Of a DNA stretch of 64,000 nt, positions 14,883 to 23,263 are shown in pieces (the first letter of the stretch is position 1; each line of letters starts with the position of its first letter). The stretch covers positions 37,110 to 101,109 of the forward strand of contig SCKK01000004.1 of NCBI GenBank assembly GCA_004124475.1, written 5' to 3'. Source of the DNA: Fidelibacterota bacterium. GTDB taxonomy: Bacteria > Fidelibacterota > Marinisomatia > Marinisomatales > SCKK01. The notes below the pieces were generated by a model. It was not told the origin of the DNA. It ran no database searches and saw only the letters and a program-made list of their open reading frames with translations. The translations under genes and the position numbers were made by a program.

Positions 14883-17800
14883 ATGAAAATTTCAGAAAAA
14901 GCGATCCAGTATCCGTTGCCGGTCATTTTACTTTCTTTTGGTATGTTTGTTGCCAGTATAATATCCTATATCATTCTTCCATTGGAGTTAGTGCCGGATA
15001 TAGAAGTGCCTTACGCTGTCGTCTCAGCCACTTATACCGGGGCTTCCCCTGATGAAATTGAGTCTGAAGTCATCAAGCCCATGGAGGAACAATTATCTAA
15101 ACTGAGGGATACCAAAAAAATCCAGAGCTATGCGCTTCAGAATGTTGCTTTTTTTACGATTGAATTTTCTCCGGAAGCCGATCTGGATGAGAGCATCAAT
15201 GACCTGAAGGAAAAAGTGAATGACGCTATACCCGATCTTCCCGACGATGTGGATAATGTTACCGTTCAACAGGTTGATTTTGCAGATATTCCTATTTTGA
15301 TCCTCAATATTTACGGGGATTTTTCGCCTCATGATTTGCACGTACAGGCAGAATTAATCAAAGACAGGTTAACCATGTTATCCAGCGTGAATTCGGTGGA
15401 TGTATTTGGTGGGAAGGATCGGGAAATCTCCGTTAAAGTAGACCCGAGCCTTCTGCTGGCAAACCACTTGAGTATCCCTCAGATCATTCAGGCGCTGCAA
15501 AAAAGCAATGTTAACTTCCCGGGTGGTGTGCTCAAAATGAACCAACAGGATGTGATTGTCAGAACGATTGGGAAACATCAGACTGTAGAAGATATTGAAA
15601 ATACCATTATTGGTATGGGGCAGGATGGAAACATCAAACGCATCAGGGATGTGGCTGTTATTGTTGATGGCTATGAAGAGGCGGAAACCTATTCACGCTA
15701 CAACAGTCTGAACAGCATCACCTTGCTGATTACAAAGAAAACAGGAGTTAATATTGTAGAAGCCACGGAGGAAGTAGAAGAAATCGTAGAAGATATTGCG
15801 CAAAGGTTTCCCAGTGGAATGCTCTATGCCTATACGGCTCGCCAGTCAGAGGATATAGAACGCCAGAACAGGCAATTGAATCAAAATGCTGCCTGGGGAA
15901 TCGTCTTTATTGTCTTAATCCTGTTCTTAGGGATCGGATTTCGTAACTCCTTAATTGTATCGGTAGCTCTCCCTTTTTCCATGATGACTTCCTTTCTGTT
16001 CATGTATTTTTTTGGTCTTAATCGGACTGGTATTTCTATGTTTGGGTTAATTATGGTGTTGGGGATTGTTGTGGATGGCGCCATTATTGTGGCAGAGGCA
16101 ACTTATCGCCATATTGAAGACGGCTATGAACGAAAAGAAGCCGCTGTTGCTGCCATGCAGGAAGTAGGGATGCCCATCTTTACCTCAGTCCTGACCACGA
16201 TGGTAGCATTTGGACCTATTATGTTCATGACAGGGATTATGGGACAATTCCTGTCGGTGATACCCAAAGTAGTTATTTTTGCATTAATTGGCGCCTTTGT
16301 CGCTGATCATTTTCTCATACCCGTCCTGGCTTCCAAATACATGCGTATCTCCAGTAGAAAAGGTTTTATGGCAGGAGAGTGGTGGGGGAAGCGTACCTAT
16401 ACTCGTCTTCTGCATTGGAGTTTGCACAACAGATGGAAAACTATATTTGCTTCGTTTTTTGTTTTTTTCCTTTCCTTAGTCGTTGTGGGAATCTCTATGA
16501 CTACAGATCTCAAATTGGTGAAGGTGGAAATTTTTCCCCAAGTGCCTCAACCCCGTATTATCATAGATATCACGACAGAACCGGGATCCCAGCTCGAATT
16601 TACCGACATGATTTCAAATAAGATTGAGGATTATCTTGAAAGTATGCCGGAAGTAGATCGATACGTTTCTACCGTGGGACAGAGTGGTTTGCAGAATATA
16701 CGTTTGAATCAGGGTGGCGGCCTCGGTGCTGAGATCGCTCAGATCAATATAGACCTGGTGGATAAGGAGGATCGAAAGAGGTCTGTGGGAGAAGTAGTCG
16801 CTGAGCTCTCGGAACGATGGGGAAAACTCCCGGGAGTCGATATTACTTTCGGTACGGTTCAGGAAGGACCTCCAATAGCAACCAATGTGGTCATCGATAT
16901 ACATGGTGATAATCTGGAGGAGATGGAAGTCATCGCTGAGCAGGTTAAGAAAAAACTGGAGACTATCCCGGGCGCCTTGAATGTTCAGACGAGTGTAGGC
17001 ATTCGTCGAACGGAACTTCAGGTAAGGGTAGACCACGATCGTGCTGCCAGTTACGGATTGTCCAGCAGGGATATCAGCAATACCATTGCAGCAGCTTTCT
17101 TCGGAATTGAAGCGACAAAATTCACAGATGGGCTTGAAGATATTCCGGTTAAAGTAAAGTTGGATGTGGACGAGACAGAAGCCATCGATGCCATTCAGAA
17201 TCTGAACATACCCAATCTCATGGGAGAGATGATCCCATTTTCCAACGTAGCGTCACTCGTTCTTTCTTCAGGACAACATTCCATCAAGCACAAAAATTTT
17301 AAACGCAACATTTCCGTTTTTTGTGACTTGGCACCGGGTGTGGATGCCACCGATATCCAACGGAAAATAACCCCGTTTCTTAATTCGCTTCAGCTTCCGT
17401 CATGGATGACAGTCGAATTTGGAGGAATTGAGGATGAAGCCACAGAATCGTTCAAAAGTCTGGGCAGAGCCATGATCATAGGATTTTGTATCATTATTTT
17501 TATCCTGTCCGCCCAATTCCGTTCGTTGAGACAACCGTTTATTATTGCTCTCACGATTCCGTTATCATTTGTAGGTGTGATTTTTGGTCTCATGATCACT
17601 CGCGTTCCCTTTGGACTTATGGCTTTCTTCGGTGTGGTGGCGCTAATGGGAGTGGTGGTAAACGATGCTATCGTTCTTATCTCGTATATCAATGATGTTC
17701 GTCGTCAGGGATTGGGGCTTTACGATGCTCTTATTAAAGGGGGTAGAAACCGGCTCCGTCCTATCATCCTGACCACGATCACAACCATGGCCGGAATGAT

Positions 17801-17969
17801 TCCTTTGACCCTCAATTTTGCCGGCGGCGCTGAATATTGGAGACCTTTGGCAGTCAGCTTGATTTTTGGGCTGGCTATTGCCTCCTTTTTAACCCTCATT
17901 GTGGTGCCAATCCTTTATTTACTGTTAGAGGGCAGAGGAGAACGGAAAAGGGTAGCTGTAGTATCGTGA
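14883..17969 (+). CDS. RND multidrug efflux permease (HAE1-like)
   Basis: The 1028-residue length and layout fit the RND pump family: a membrane helix at residues 10-32, a large periplasmic loop to about 330, six helices, a second loop, and six more helices ending near 1015. Typical motifs are TGASPDEIE near residue 54 and VNDAIVLISYIN near 925. The proton-relay motif in helix 4 is GIVVDGAIIVAE, so the first acidic residue (D398) is present while the second of the AcrB Asp pair is Gly. The pump should exchange protons for hydrophobic or toxic compounds, with the upstream adaptor and channel. Its stop overlaps the GTG of a small downstream frame. Confidence 0.93.
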   Translation: MKISEKAIQYPLPVILLSFGMFVASIISYIILPLELVPDIEVPYAVVSATYTGASPDEIESEVIKPMEEQLSKLRDTKKIQSYALQNVAFFTIEFSPEADLDESINDLKEKVNDAIPDLPDDVDNVTVQQVDFADIPILILNIYGDFSPHDLHVQAELIKDRLTMLSSVNSVDVFGGKDREISVKVDPSLLLANHLSIPQIIQALQKSNVNFPGGVLKMNQQDVIVRTIGKHQTVEDIENTIIGMGQDGNIKRIRDVAVIVDGYEEAETYSRYNSLNSITLLITKKTGVNIVEATEEVEEIVEDIAQRFPSGMLYAYTARQSEDIERQNRQLNQNAAWGIVFIVLILFLGIGFRNSLIVSVALPFSMMTSFLFMYFFGLNRTGISMFGLIMVLGIVVDGAIIVAEATYRHIEDGYERKEAAVAAMQEVGMPIFTSVLTTMVAFGPIMFMTGIMGQFLSVIPKVVIFALIGAFVADHFLIPVLASKYMRISSRKGFMAGEWWGKRTYTRLLHWSLHNRWKTIFASFFVFFLSLVVVGISMTTDLKLVKVEIFPQVPQPRIIIDITTEPGSQLEFTDMISNKIEDYLESMPEVDRYVSTVGQSGLQNIRLNQGGGLGAEIAQINIDLVDKEDRKRSVGEVVAELSERWGKLPGVDITFGTVQEGPPIATNVVIDIHGDNLEEMEVIAEQVKKKLETIPGALNVQTSVGIRRTELQVRVDHDRAASYGLSSRDISNTIAAAFFGIEATKFTDGLEDIPVKVKLDVDETEAIDAIQNLNIPNLMGEMIPFSNVASLVLSSGQHSIKHKNFKRNISVFCDLAPGVDATDIQRKITPFLNSLQLPSWMTVEFGGIEDEATESFKSLGRAMIIGFCIIIFILSAQFRSLRQPFIIALTIPLSFVGVIFGLMITRVPFGLMAFFGVVALMGVVVNDAIVLISYINDVRRQGLGLYDALIKGGRNRLRPIILTTITTMAGMIPLTLNFAGGAEYWRPLAVSLIFGLAIASFLTLIVVPILYLLLEGRGERKRVAVVS

Positions 17970-18091
17970 ATGGTGAAACGGTTTGGTTCCTGAAATTAGT
18001 TTGGCGATATATGCTAATATGGGTTGGTGTTATTGTTCACGCAGGCATAAACGGACCAGGATTCTTGGCTATCGTCTATGGGATTATGTAG
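17966..18091 (+). CDS. Possible small membrane protein after the RND pump
   Basis: GTG at 17966 overlaps the pump stop codon in a GTGA junction, a common sign of translational coupling, and opens 41 codons. The product has one hydrophobic segment (YMLIWVGVIVHAGINGPGFL). Small proteins attached to RND operons exist, but this one has no recognised family and no independent ribosome-binding site, so it may be chance. Confidence 0.3.
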   Translation: MNGETVWFLKLVWRYMLIWVGVIVHAGINGPGFLAIVYGIM

Positions 18092-18212
18092 CTTTCACCG
18101 GCGAGTAATTAGCGAATTCGGGTGCAGTGTTAGTTAATAAACGTGAAATATGAATATATTACCAATTCGTAAGTTGCCAACAATCGAGGTTAGACCTCAT
18201 TCATTCGCACTT

Positions 18213-18647
18213 CTATATGCGAGCGGAGTGAGTCGAATGGTCTGTTTGAAGAATTAGTTCAGCAATAATTTCATAGTCAGGTCTCAAATTATATATTTCA
18301 CTGTGAGAAGGATCAGGGACAGGGTCACATTCTGGGGCGTGAAGTATCTTAATCTTTCGTCTATTTGGATTATAAATAAATACTTTTTTACAGATTTGGC
18401 CAACATTCAGAACTATGATTTTTGCTTTTGCTCCTACAGTCAATTTCGCACTGTAGACATCTCGAAGTTCATTTATTTCGTCTTCTCTATTTGAACAGTC
18501 GAGAAATTCCAACCAATTTACAGATAAACCTTCTTCATCATCTTTCAAAAAGAAAGCAGCCGCTTGAATATGTCCATCTTCCGTAACTGTCCGAGGCATG
18601 CATAATCGGGCAATGTGGTCTTGGTCAGGTATCTTATCCCCTTTCAT
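18213..18647 (-). CDS. Hypothetical protein, third gene of the TIGR04255 operon
   Basis: This 144-residue soluble protein begins MKGDKIPDQDHIARLCMPRT and contains AAAFFLKDDEEGLSVNWLEFL at about residues 29-49. I associate the SVNWLEYL pattern with a family of uncharacterised accessory-region proteins. Its start overlaps the end of the upstream gene by 14 bases, so translation is probably coupled and the three products are made together. No catalytic motif is evident. The pattern recognition is from memory and should be treated as moderate evidence only. Confidence 0.65.
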   Translation of the reverse strand: MKGDKIPDQDHIARLCMPRTVTEDGHIQAAAFFLKDDEEGLSVNWLEFLDCSNREDEINELRDVYSAKLTVGAKAKIIVLNVGQICKKVFIYNPNRRKIKILHAPECDPVPDPSHSEIYNLRPDYEIIAELILQTDHSTHSARI

Positions 18648-19326
18648 TCCGTATCCACTCCCATACGCTATAAGGCTCCACCTTCTCCATGAGAATATCA
18701 GTTGTCATTGTTCCAGAAACTTGAATTTGTTTTTCCGGATGCCTTTCGTTCGGTTTTAATATAACAAAGCGCGTATCTCTACCTGATAAAAAATGTATGC
18801 TAAATACTTGATGCCGTTCGCCCCTCCATGAAATATAGATGTTATATTCAGGTGTTAGAGAAACAGATGGGTATTTTAGATCGGGAAGCAATTGAAGAAA
18901 ATTGTAAAAATTAAGAAGAGAATTAAGAGCTATACCAACACCAGTTGAGTCCTCTTCCTTAGCATCATTATTTAAAGTAAATAGTCTACTAGCCAAACGT
19001 TCACGATGGGTGATAGAGCGAGATGTTCTAATCCGGAAAATTAATTCTTGTATCCTTTTCTCTTCGTAATCATGTAAATCTACTTGTGTAAACGGATCTT
19101 CTTTCTCAGACCATTGTAATATAATATCCTCGGTAGCCTCCTGGCTTTCGGCTGTTGAGAAATATATTGTCTTAGGTATTAGGGGAGTTTTAACTGCTAA
19201 GGAAATTCCCCAATTCCACACTTCATCATCTGGCTCATCGATTGAGAAAGTAGATATAATATTTTTATCGTCACATACTTTCCCAATATTTTCGTATCTA
19301 AACTTTTGTAAAACCAACTCAGGCAT
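18634..19326 (-). CDS. Hypothetical protein, second gene of the TIGR04255 operon
   Basis: This 230-residue soluble protein has no signal peptide or membrane segment. It is rich in charged residues, with a helical stretch ERLASRLFTLNNDAKEEDST in the centre and a beta-like C-terminal part (YNIYISWRGERHQVFSIHF, TRFVILKPNE). Its ATG overlaps the stop of the TIGR04255 gene by 8 bases (ATGCCTGA), and its own end overlaps the third gene by 14. I do not recognise the family. The tight overlaps suggest a partner in a complex with the other two. Confidence 0.65.
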   Translation of the reverse strand: MPELVLQKFRYENIGKVCDDKNIISTFSIDEPDDEVWNWGISLAVKTPLIPKTIYFSTAESQEATEDIILQWSEKEDPFTQVDLHDYEEKRIQELIFRIRTSRSITHRERLASRLFTLNNDAKEEDSTGVGIALNSLLNFYNFLQLLPDLKYPSVSLTPEYNIYISWRGERHQVFSIHFLSGRDTRFVILKPNERHPEKQIQVSGTMTTDILMEKVEPYSVWEWIRNERG

Positions 19327-20134
19327 TTTCTTCTCGCTCCCAAACTTTTTGGATTTCAGGGGTTGTTAGATCAGTAAAGCTCTGCACTATCCATTCATGT
19401 GCTAAGTCAAACCATTTAAGAATAGCTCCTGTACTCGTTGATTCGCTAATTCCTCGCGTCTTCAATTCGAGAACAAGCAAAGGAACTTTGTCTTCTGTTC
19501 GTATAGCTTGTTTTAGAGTAACAATAAGATGCCCCGTTTGTTCCGGCAAAGGAAACTCTGACTGCCAAGCAACTTTTTCAGGGTATGGTAAAAAACGCTC
19601 CTTTGTTTGCTTCCAAACAAAATCAGGAAATATTCTTGGAAGGTCATCAATCATATTCCATCCTTGCCCCTTCGGGATATGGTTTATATAGGTAAGTTCA
19701 TATTCTATTGGTTTAAACTCACCAAACTCAAATTCGCCGAAAAATTTTACTATAGTATTCAGTACACTCTCGAAATTCTTGATTACGTGATTGTATCGAG
19801 GGTAGTCACTTTTTCTACGTCTCCAATTAAAATAAAATCGATCCATCTGAAATTGTACCAGTTGATCATCCATTTTATTTATAAACCATACTCTTGGTAA
19901 AGGCATCCCTATTGTCTTATCTATCAAAATTTCACCTTTAGCTGATGCTACAGGTGCGGCATGTTGGATAATCGGATAATCAGCGCGAAATTTATCCCAA
20001 AGAAGACCGATATGGGGGATACGTAAGTTACTAGGAGCATGAAATTGCATCCCACAAATAACTTCGTTAACAGGCGGATTCTTATAACTTGGAAGAGCAC
20101 CTGATGAAAAGGTACTTTCGAGTGGGTGAGTCAT
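19319..20134 (-). CDS. TIGR04255 family protein, first gene of a three-gene operon
   Basis: This 271-residue protein matches TIGR04255: an N-terminal YKNPPVNEVICGMQF (about residues 17-31), then YELTYINHIP near residue 165 and LVLELKTRG near 225. Members are found sporadically in bacterial accessory regions, often with a second gene of unknown function, and I know of no established activity. AAGGAGGT lies about 10 bases before the ATG. The operon starts just beyond the attC-like site of the HigA cassette, in the same (minus) orientation, and ends at 18213 without a recognisable attC. Confidence 0.8.
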   Translation of the reverse strand: MTHPLESTFSSGALPSYKNPPVNEVICGMQFHAPSNLRIPHIGLLWDKFRADYPIIQHAAPVASAKGEILIDKTIGMPLPRVWFINKMDDQLVQFQMDRFYFNWRRRKSDYPRYNHVIKNFESVLNTIVKFFGEFEFGEFKPIEYELTYINHIPKGQGWNMIDDLPRIFPDFVWKQTKERFLPYPEKVAWQSEFPLPEQTGHLIVTLKQAIRTEDKVPLLVLELKTRGISESTSTGAILKWFDLAHEWIVQSFTDLTTPEIQKVWEREENA

Positions 20135-20256
20135 AAAAAGATATTACCTCCTTAATTTATGAAATCCACATAGAAAATAATAATTTCTTTTCGGCAATAA
20201 GAAACGCTCAATCATCTATTTAGTATCAAGGACACACTTATCTGTTCGATATTGTA

Positions 20257-20341
20257 TAATAACACAGGCGGATGAACTGCGAGGATCGTAGCGAGACTTG
20301 TTTCGGAGAAACCACAGTTTGTTCGATTCTCATTGTTATAC
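20257..20341 (-). other. attC-like site of the HigA cassette (minus strand)
   Basis: Read on the minus strand it runs from GTATAAC to GTTATTA. GAAT, GAAC and CTGTGG of the 5' arm pair with CCTCGCAG, GTTC and ATCC of the 3' arm, leaving an unpaired C and two unpaired A. It aligns along its length with the attC of the gene-less cassette, including the GTTTCTCCGAAACAAGT tip. The boxes have drifted from consensus. Confidence 0.7.
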
Positions 20342-20629
20342 CACCGCAAGCTCCAATTTTTTCAAATCTTTCAGGTTTATTTTTTGCTTAACATGCCGAA
20401 GGGAATAGTGGTCTTGCATTGCTAACCAGTTCTCAGGACTCCGACCAAATACCCGGGAAAGACGTAATGCCATTTCCGTCGTAACATTACCTTTGCCATT
20501 CAATAGTCGGATAATTGTAGAAGGTGCCACATCCAGATTCTTGGCTACTTTTCTGGAACTCAAGCCAAAGGGCTCCATGTACACTTCTCTGATGAATTCA
20601 CCAGGATGGGGTGGGTTATACATGCTCAT
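20336..20629 (-). CDS. higA: HigA-family antitoxin (Xre-type HTH)
   Basis: This 97-residue protein has the HigA signature. HPGEFIREVYMEPFGLS lies at residues 8-24, followed by a helix-turn-helix (SSRKVAKNLDVAPSTIIRLL, about 24-43) and the GNVTTEMALRLSRVFGRSPE segment. HigA proteins neutralise the HigB mRNA-cleaving toxin and repress their own operon. Its ATG overlaps the stop of the truncated higB upstream. The TAA stop lies in the R'' box of the attC-like site, showing it is cassette cargo. Because the toxin is incomplete, it may now be an orphan antitoxin. Confidence 0.88.
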   Translation of the reverse strand: MSMYNPPHPGEFIREVYMEPFGLSSRKVAKNLDVAPSTIIRLLNGKGNVTTEMALRLSRVFGRSPENWLAMQDHYSLRHVKQKINLKDLKKLELAVV

Positions 20630-20808
20630 TAATGATTGTCCTCATAATTTACAATATGGGCGTTCCCATCTTCAAATTTGAAGGTCAAGCGCCAATTACC
20701 ACTTATTGGTATTGACCAGGTATTTTCCCGACTTCCTTTCAATGGATACAGCGAATAACGATCAAGATAACCGGGCACGCGGTCCAATGGATTAAAAGGT
20801 TGAATCAC
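20629..20808 (-). pseudogene. Truncated HigB toxin
   Basis: The frame from GTG 20808 gives 59 residues, containing LDRYSLYPLKGSRENTWSI and SGNWRLTFKFEDGNAHIVNY and ending DNH. This matches the C-terminal two thirds of HigB/RelE-like toxins, which are normally about 92 residues. A stop codon lies just upstream in this frame, so the N-terminal third is missing. The truncation falls close to the R' box of the preceding attC-like site (20828-20834), as if the cassette boundary had cut the gene. The usual C-terminal fold is present but activity is doubtful. Confidence 0.75.
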
Positions 20809-20827
20809 TGATCATTGTGGTCGAAGC

Positions 20828-20885
20828 AGACAACGGCGGAAGCACGCTACGTCGAGCCGGGTCGGCGTGCATAGACTGGTTAGAT
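20828..20885 (-). other. attC-like site (minus strand), end of the lipoprotein cassette
   Basis: On the minus strand R'' is ATCTAAC (20885-20879) and R' is GTTGTCT (20834-20828). GCACGC pairs with GCGTGC in the core. R' departs from GTTRRRY at two positions, so this is the weakest of the three minus-strand sites. Its position between two gene ends supports it. Confidence 0.5.
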
Positions 20886-20893
20886 GGCGTTAA

Positions 20894-21925
20894 CTACGGC
20901 GATACATTAACATTGGTCTCACCATGGTCGTCTCGTTCCGTTGCATAACACGATAATTCCGTGGACGACTTTATGAAGATGCCACCGGAATTCCGAAAAT
21001 GCACGCCTCCTTTCAGGATCATGTGTTTGGTGCTGAGCTTATAGATAATATTCGGCGGATCTTTCGCCAAATCGACAGAAAACAAATCGATGAAATCCTT
21101 GCCAATGCTGTTCGTTTTGAATCCAAGCAAGAAGATATTGAAATTACGATCGCAGACAAGATTGATGCCTTGATAGTTTCCCCAATTCTCGTTGGGCGCC
21201 CATGGACCTTTGTTCGCTTCGTCGCTGGTCCATCTGACTGTGAAAGTGAACCGGCAGGCATCGTCACCCAACGGCAACCCATTTGATGCATAGAAGTCGA
21301 GTGCCTTAGAATCCCAGTTCGCAACCACTAGTAGATGATCGTTTGCTCGTTTAACAATGCCGACAGTACCAGCGGTTTTGTCCTTAGGCGTCGCACTTTC
21401 GCGGATGACGGTAAGAGGGGTACGCTGTTTCGGGGCGAAGGGGTCAGAAACGTCCCAGAATTGAACCTGTGAGCGGCGTTTATTCTGATTGTCTTCGACG
21501 CCAACTACCAGATACTTGCCAATCAGTTGTATTCCACCGGGGTGTCGCAGCGGCGGCTGGTTGCCGTCGGATGGCAAATATTGAAAGTGACGGATTTCAC
21601 CGAAGCTTTGAGGACCGGGGTTAAATGCAACCGTGATGAAATACGCCTTCGAGTCAGAGCTACGCGATATGAAACAAATCTGCTTCTTCAGAGAAGAGTC
21701 GTAAAACGACTGTATGCCCTGAAAATGTCCCCCGTCTGGGAATTCAGTGTTTCCCCAACGGAATTTAATCACTCGGCCTTCTCTCGGGATGTTTTCAAAG
21801 GCCCGTAAGGGATCGTCGAGTTGTGGATTAGCGTCCCTCAAATTGGGTTGATCAGGATCAGCGAAGAATGAACATGCACCCAAGTAGAAGATTACGCACA
21901 TCATGCAAATCCGTATGGCTTTCAT
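20894..21925 (-). CDS. Hypothetical lipoprotein, possibly a beta-propeller
   Basis: This 343-residue protein has a signal sequence with lipobox L15-G-A-C18. After it, repeated blocks of strands with aromatic and glycine turns (HFQGIQSFYD, GGIQLIGKYLVVGVED, VGIVKRANDHLLVVANWD, NYQGINLVCDRNFNIFLLG) suggest a beta-propeller or similar fold exposed outside the cytoplasm. The gene begins 16 bp after the R' box of one attC-like site and ends 9 bp before another, so it is a compact cassette on the minus strand. GC content appears higher than in flanking genes. The family is not recognised. Confidence 0.6.
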   Translation of the reverse strand: MKAIRICMMCVIFYLGACSFFADPDQPNLRDANPQLDDPLRAFENIPREGRVIKFRWGNTEFPDGGHFQGIQSFYDSSLKKQICFISRSSDSKAYFITVAFNPGPQSFGEIRHFQYLPSDGNQPPLRHPGGIQLIGKYLVVGVEDNQNKRRSQVQFWDVSDPFAPKQRTPLTVIRESATPKDKTAGTVGIVKRANDHLLVVANWDSKALDFYASNGLPLGDDACRFTFTVRWTSDEANKGPWAPNENWGNYQGINLVCDRNFNIFLLGFKTNSIGKDFIDLFSVDLAKDPPNIIYKLSTKHMILKGGVHFRNSGGIFIKSSTELSCYATERDDHGETNVNVSP

Positions 21926-21940
21926 CGCTTCTCTCTTCGT

Positions 21941-22073
21941 ATCTAACGGCTGGGCGATATGCTACAGCCCGCCTTAAGAGCAACCAGCTCCGGGCTACCC
22001 CGACGTGTGAATACGGCAGAAGCGGGCCGGTTGGCTTGTGCTAAGGGCGGTCGGCTTCATCGCGTTGTTGGGC
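21941..22073 (-). other. attC-like site (minus strand), end of the IMPase-like cassette
   Basis: Read on the minus strand R'' is GCCCAAC (22073-22067) and R' is GTTAGAT (21947-21941), both matching consensus. GCGAT and the following GCCGACCGCCC of the 5' arm pair with GGCGGGCTGTAGC and ATCGC of the 3' arm with unpaired bases. The stop codon of the upstream gene lies inside it. Confidence 0.75.
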
Positions 22074-23241
22074 GGCGCCCCTCGAAGCCGAAAACTCCCG
22101 AAGCGCCGACTTGCCCCGCACTCTTCACTCCTGTGGAAATCTCGGAAAGCTCTGTCTTGAGACCATCTTCGACCAAACCGATGGCATCGCGACGATCTTT
22201 TGCTTTAGTCGTCCCGCCCCCCCCGATGGTCCGAACGAACCGCAGTATGCTTGGCTCCCTGCCGCCAATATACTGGAGCGTCTCATTCCTTCTGATGCGA
22301 AAGCTGATTGGCTGAAGCTCCCAACTCCGCATTGAGGCTCTACTCTCCGATGCAATGAGTAAAGCCGCAGCCACATCCTCCAACTTTGAAGCGCGTACAA
22401 CTAGATCAACCTGCCCGCTTGCCAGCGAACATAGCTCAAGCGATGAGCAACCCCAGTGAACGAATTTCGTATCGAATAGGCTGATGTTCGAACACGCGAT
22501 CCTTCCCAACTCTTCCGCCGGACCAGGGGCCCTCATCTTACCAAAGTATGCCCCCTCGCCCCGAATGGCGTAATAGGTGAAAGAGCCCTCAATATCGATG
22601 CTGAGTCCAAAGGTGAGCTCACCCTCATCAGCGAGGGAGACGTTGTAGGTGTATGGGCCCAACCAGAAAAAGAAATTGACAGAGCCGTCGAATACGTCGA
22701 CGATCAAAACCCTTTTCGCACGGACATCTCCTACCCACCCCGCGTCTTTGCCAAGGAGGGCGACGTCACGGCCTAGAAGGTCTCGGATCTTTCGATATAG
22801 ATCCTTCTCCCAGGTAGCTTTCATAACGCTCGAAAAATAGTCCGCACTAATCCCTTTGTACCTATATCGCTTCGCCTCAGCGAGAATCTCTCTTCTATGT
22901 TCATCACATAACCGCCTAATTGATGTCCAGCGCTCATTCAGCATTGGGCGTTTCCCTCTATCTTGGTCCCCGTGTAACGGAGAATAAAGACTTGGCTTGA
23001 TGAGGCGCTCAAGCTGAGCGAGCTTGTTGCCGGCTATTATCCTGATTGTCAGATAGATGACGGCACTCGCTTGTTCCTGCAGCGATACGTCGACGGTGTG
23101 AAGGAAAAACCGGTTGTAGTCGTTGTCCAGCCGATATTTCGCTTCTCGAAGCCCGTCGTAACCTATGACAATCGTATCCCGGTGAACTCTGTCTCCGAGG
23201 CTCTGCAACGCATCCTGACCGCCCCCGCCCATCAGTGTCAA
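22057..23241 (-). CDS. Inositol-monophosphatase-like protein (cassette gene)
   Basis: The 394-residue frame carries the core of the IMPase superfamily. DVFDGSVNF at residues 182-190 corresponds to the metal-binding DPIDGTxNF. GCSSLELCSLASGQVDLVV (about 262-280) matches GSAAL-LAYVASGRLD, and KLEDVAAALLIA corresponds to WDxAAG, with W replaced. These enzymes are Mg-dependent sugar or inositol phosphatases. The two key aspartates (D182, D185) remain, but the motifs are degenerate and the N-terminal 100 residues are unlike typical members. The annotated frame begins at a TTG. A better start with a GGGAAGGG ribosome-binding site at 23263 is in another frame, joined at a G-rich run, so a frameshift or base-calling error is possible. 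Its stop lies in an attC-like site. Confidence 0.6.
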   Translation of the reverse strand: MTLMGGGGQDALQSLGDRVHRDTIVIGYDGLREAKYRLDNDYNRFFLHTVDVSLQEQASAVIYLTIRIIAGNKLAQLERLIKPSLYSPLHGDQDRGKRPMLNERWTSIRRLCDEHRREILAEAKRYRYKGISADYFSSVMKATWEKDLYRKIRDLLGRDVALLGKDAGWVGDVRAKRVLIVDVFDGSVNFFFWLGPYTYNVSLADEGELTFGLSIDIEGSFTYYAIRGEGAYFGKMRAPGPAEELGRIACSNISLFDTKFVHWGCSSLELCSLASGQVDLVVRASKLEDVAAALLIASESRASMRSWELQPISFRIRRNETLQYIGGREPSILRFVRTIGGGGTTKAKDRRDAIGLVEDGLKTELSEISTGVKSAGQVGASGVFGFEGRRPTTR

Positions 23242-23263
23242 TATATGTAGAATTTTGATTCAT

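Noticed and set aside
18120..18200. Possible attC after the three-gene minus-strand operon (GTCTAAC at 18191-18197)
   Set aside because: The R''-like box is present, but I found no matching R' box or paired arms downstream, so the operon cannot be called a cassette on this evidence.
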